Origin: Thermoplasmatota archaeon
GTDB taxonomy: Archaea > Thermoplasmatota > E2 > DHVEG-1
Direction of reading: 5' to 3'
Length of the DNA: 7,207 bases
Assembly: GCA_030612095.1 (NCBI GenBank)
Contig: JAUWOO010000093.1
Location: 1 to 7,207, forward strand
Shown: piece by piece, positions 5,832 through 7,207 of the stretch
How positions within the stretch are numbered: the stretch's first letter is position 1
How the letters are laid out: every line of letters starts with the position of its first letter
Program-made: the position numbers and the translations under genes
The notes under the pieces: model-generated
Told to the model about the DNA's origin: nothing
The model's database searches: none
Seen by the model: only the letters and a program-made list of their open reading frames with translations

Positions 5832-5921
5832 ATGTCTCTTCTGCAGAAACAGACATTGATGAAAGATGCATTAAACTCGATCACAAAATATCCTGCAATT
5901 ATAGAAGATATTATGACATAA
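5832..5921 (+). CDS. Possible 29-residue small protein or leader peptide
   Basis: An ATG-started frame of 29 codons ends in TAA at 5919-5921, directly at the ribosome binding site of the lipoprotein gene. The peptide starts M-S-L-L-Q-K-Q-T-L-M-K-D-A-L and ends in Y-P-A-I-I-E-D-I-M-T; hydrophobic residues recur every three to four positions, which suggests an amphipathic helix. No Shine-Dalgarno site is evident, but the TATA box at 5800 would give a nearly leaderless transcript, a mode many archaea use. It could be a real small protein, a leader peptide coupling translation to the lipoprotein gene, a relic of a longer gene, or chance. It matches no family I recognise. Confidence 0.35.
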   Translation: MSLLQKQTLMKDALNSITKYPAIIEDIMT

Positions 5922-5936
5922 AGGAGATGAAGAAAA

Positions 5937-6878
5937 ATGAATAAACAATTGTTGATGACTGGTATAACAGTCTTGTCATTAGCGGTGGTTTTTAGTGGAT
6001 GTATAGAAGAAAAATCTAGTGGGATAGTTATTGAAGGCAAAGGAAGTTATACGTCCATCCAAAATGCAATAGATAATGCATCTGATGGCGATACAATCCT
6101 TGTGTACAATGGAACTTACTATGAAACATTGATAATAGATAAATCGATCAATTTGGTTGGTTCAGGCGATGGCGAAAAAATCATTGACTACAACGGAAAT
6201 GAATCTGATCAAATCTACATAGTTCTTATTACCGCAGATAACTGCACAATCAATGGGTTCAAGATAATCAATTCTAATGATTCATCAAACACCATGGGAA
6301 TAAATATTGAATCATCTAATAATGTCATTTCAACCAATACAATTTTAAACGCCACCAAAGGTGTCTACATTGGGAGGGATTCAGGGAATAACAATGTCTT
6401 AGGAAACAACATCTCACATAATCAATACGGCATCAATATAGAGTACTCAGATGGTAACAATATTTCAAAAAATAATATATCTTTAAACAGCCTATATAAC
6501 ATGTATATATATTCATCAAACAACAATATTGCTACTGGCAACATTATCTCAGATGGTGATTATGGCATTAGAATTAAGGGCTCAAAAAATAACGAAATTT
6601 TTAGAAATTTAATCATTAACAATCAAAGAGGACTGTACTTCTGCTGTGGGGCACGAAACAATATAATGTACTACAATATATTTAAACAGAATAGCGAGTA
6701 TAATGCTTATGATTCACTTGGCAATCAATGTAATAATGGGAGTGTTGGGAACTACTGGGATGATTATACAGAAAAATATCCAGATGCTACAGAATTAGAT
6801 GACATATGGAATACGCCATATAACATCTCTGGGGGAAATCAAGACAAATATCCGCTAGTAAACCCAGTTATAATCTAA
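5937..6878 (+). CDS. Lipoprotein with NosD-like right-handed beta-helix
   Basis: A 313-residue secreted protein. Residues 1-22 form a lipoprotein signal: M-N-K-Q, a hydrophobic core, and the lipobox V-F-S-G-C with Cys22 as lipid anchor, so it should sit on the outer face of the cytoplasmic membrane. Residues 36-60 (Y-T-S-I-Q-N-A-I-D-N-A-S-D-G-D-T-I-L-V-Y-N-G-T-Y) are the usual entry to a pectate-lyase-like beta-helix. From about 95 to 255, Asn-rich rungs of about 22 residues (N-x-I-x-x-N-x-I-S-x-N, Y-G-I-x-I) follow the NosD/CASH-type pattern. The end has G-N-Y-W-D-D-Y (271-277) and D-K-Y-P-L-V (303-308), a C-terminal cap common in archaeal cell-surface beta-helix proteins. About eleven N-x-S/T sites suggest glycosylation. 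A C-C pair lies at 236-237. AAGGAG at 5921-5926 is its ribosome binding site. Polysaccharide binding or a surface role is likely, but the ligand is unknown; nothing here supports the copper-insertion role of true NosD. Confidence 0.88.
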   Translation: MNKQLLMTGITVLSLAVVFSGCIEEKSSGIVIEGKGSYTSIQNAIDNASDGDTILVYNGTYYETLIIDKSINLVGSGDGEKIIDYNGNESDQIYIVLITADNCTINGFKIINSNDSSNTMGINIESSNNVISTNTILNATKGVYIGRDSGNNNVLGNNISHNQYGINIEYSDGNNISKNNISLNSLYNMYIYSSNNNIATGNIISDGDYGIRIKGSKNNEIFRNLIINNQRGLYFCCGARNNIMYYNIFKQNSEYNAYDSLGNQCNNGSVGNYWDDYTEKYPDATELDDIWNTPYNISGGNQDKYPLVNPVII

Positions 6879-6907
6879 GTTATGTTTTCTCATTTATTCT
6901 AGAGAGA

Positions 6908-6920
6908 TTTTTTAATTTTA
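6908..6920 (+). terminator. Oligo-T terminator after the lipoprotein gene
   Basis: TTTTTTAATTTTA begins 29 bases after the lipoprotein stop. The six-T run followed by a second four-T run fits an archaeal intrinsic terminator; no stable hairpin is needed or clearly seen. Confidence 0.5.
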
Positions 6921-7207
6921 TGAGTAAATATAATATATTTTAAATATAACTGGTCCATCAGTTTTTTCAACACAATAATGAAAGATTTAAAGCAAATTAG
7001 TCTTAAATATTAAACCGTAACTCAGTCGAATTTACGGAATATGATGGTTTAATAATCATCTTTTCAATTGGATTTTCTTCCGTTTCTGTTGTATTAGTCA
7101 ACTTGTTTTACACCCATTTTCGTTATTACGTAAATACGTAATATGTAAAACTCATAGCTTCAATTATTCCTTTTAGGAATTATAAGGAGTAGTGATATTA
7201 TCTGGTT
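6921..7207. other. Non-coding A+T-rich stretch without a convincing gene
   Basis: Both strands are broken by frequent stops. The longest frame I noticed by hand is a 32-codon TTG-started one on the minus strand (7003-7101), which has no good ribosome binding site. TATA-like sequence occurs around 6930-6950 (ATATTTTAAATATAAC), but no gene follows it. Near the end, a short inverted repeat (ATTCC at 7166-7170 with GGAAT at 7176-7180) and AAGGAG at 7184-7189 could belong to the leader of a gene that begins at the window edge, for example at GTG 7192, but the spacing of two bases is poor. Confidence 0.5.
7124..7143. repeat. Perfect 8-base inverted repeat with 4-base spacer
   Basis: TATTACGT (7124-7131) and ACGTAATA (7136-7143) are exact reverse complements around AAAT. 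The ACGT cores are centred about 12 bases apart, near one helical turn, as expected for a dimeric helix-turn-helix regulator. It lies upstream of whatever gene begins past the right edge. Operator function is an inference. Confidence 0.45.

Noticed and set aside
6105..6720. Asn-rich repeats in the lipoprotein gene as a DNA repeat or CRISPR-like array
   Set aside because: The periodicity is at protein level (beta-helix rungs of about 22 residues); the DNA units differ too much and sit within an intact reading frame.
5071..7032. AATTCGACTG at 5071-5080 and its reverse complement at 7023-7032 as possible ends of a mobile element
   Set aside because: Ten bases matching two kilobases apart is easily chance; there is no transposase between them and no flanking target duplication.
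7003..7101. 32-codon TTG-started frame on the minus strand
   Set aside because: The peptide looks protein-like in composition, but there is no clear ribosome binding site or TATA box at the right distance, and the frame is short enough to arise by chance in A+T-rich DNA.

Overview
The window looks like a piece of an A+T-rich archaeal genome. Four things suggest archaea: TATA-like boxes with purine-rich upstream elements sit about 40-75 bases before the starts of several transcription units; ribosome binding sites are GGAG-type; the biotin carboxylase and its biotin carrier are separate proteins, as in many archaeal acyl-CoA carboxylases; and there is a lipoprotein of the NosD-like beta-helix type with a C-terminal GNYWDDY...YPLV block, common in Methanosarcina- and Thermoplasmatota-like archaea. 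A mesophilic Thermoplasmatota-type lineage is my best guess, but the assignment is an inference and is weak below domain level.

Positions 1-4651 are a catabolic cluster on the + strand. It holds the last codons of an enoyl-CoA hydratase/isomerase-family (crotonase) protein, then a complete crotonase of the 3-methylglutaconyl-CoA hydratase type, then biotin carboxylase, biotin carboxyl carrier protein and a carboxyltransferase with strong 3-methylcrotonyl-CoA carboxylase beta-subunit signatures. The last four genes are nearly contiguous (gaps of 2, 0 and 4 bases) and read as one operon. Together they would take 3-methylcrotonyl-CoA to 3-methylglutaconyl-CoA and then to HMG-CoA, the middle of leucine degradation. 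The acyl-CoA dehydrogenase and HMG-CoA lyase that would complete the pathway are not in the window.

Positions 4652-5936 hold a T-rich probable terminator, a small acidic protein of unknown function with its own promoter, and a small membrane protein with a PRC-barrel-like cytoplasmic tail. The sequence argues that the membrane protein starts at an AUA codon, upstream of the first conventional start codon.

Positions 5774-6920 hold a possible operator palindrome, a TATA box, a possible 29-residue leaderless small ORF, a beta-helix lipoprotein and its terminator. The last 300 bases contain no convincing gene, only a perfect inverted repeat and A+T-rich sequence.

I see no RNA gene, insertion sequence, CRISPR array or new defence system. 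The points most worth a second look are the in-frame UAG that alone separates biotin carboxylase from the biotin carrier, the apparent AUA start, and the small ORF and palindrome ahead of the lipoprotein.
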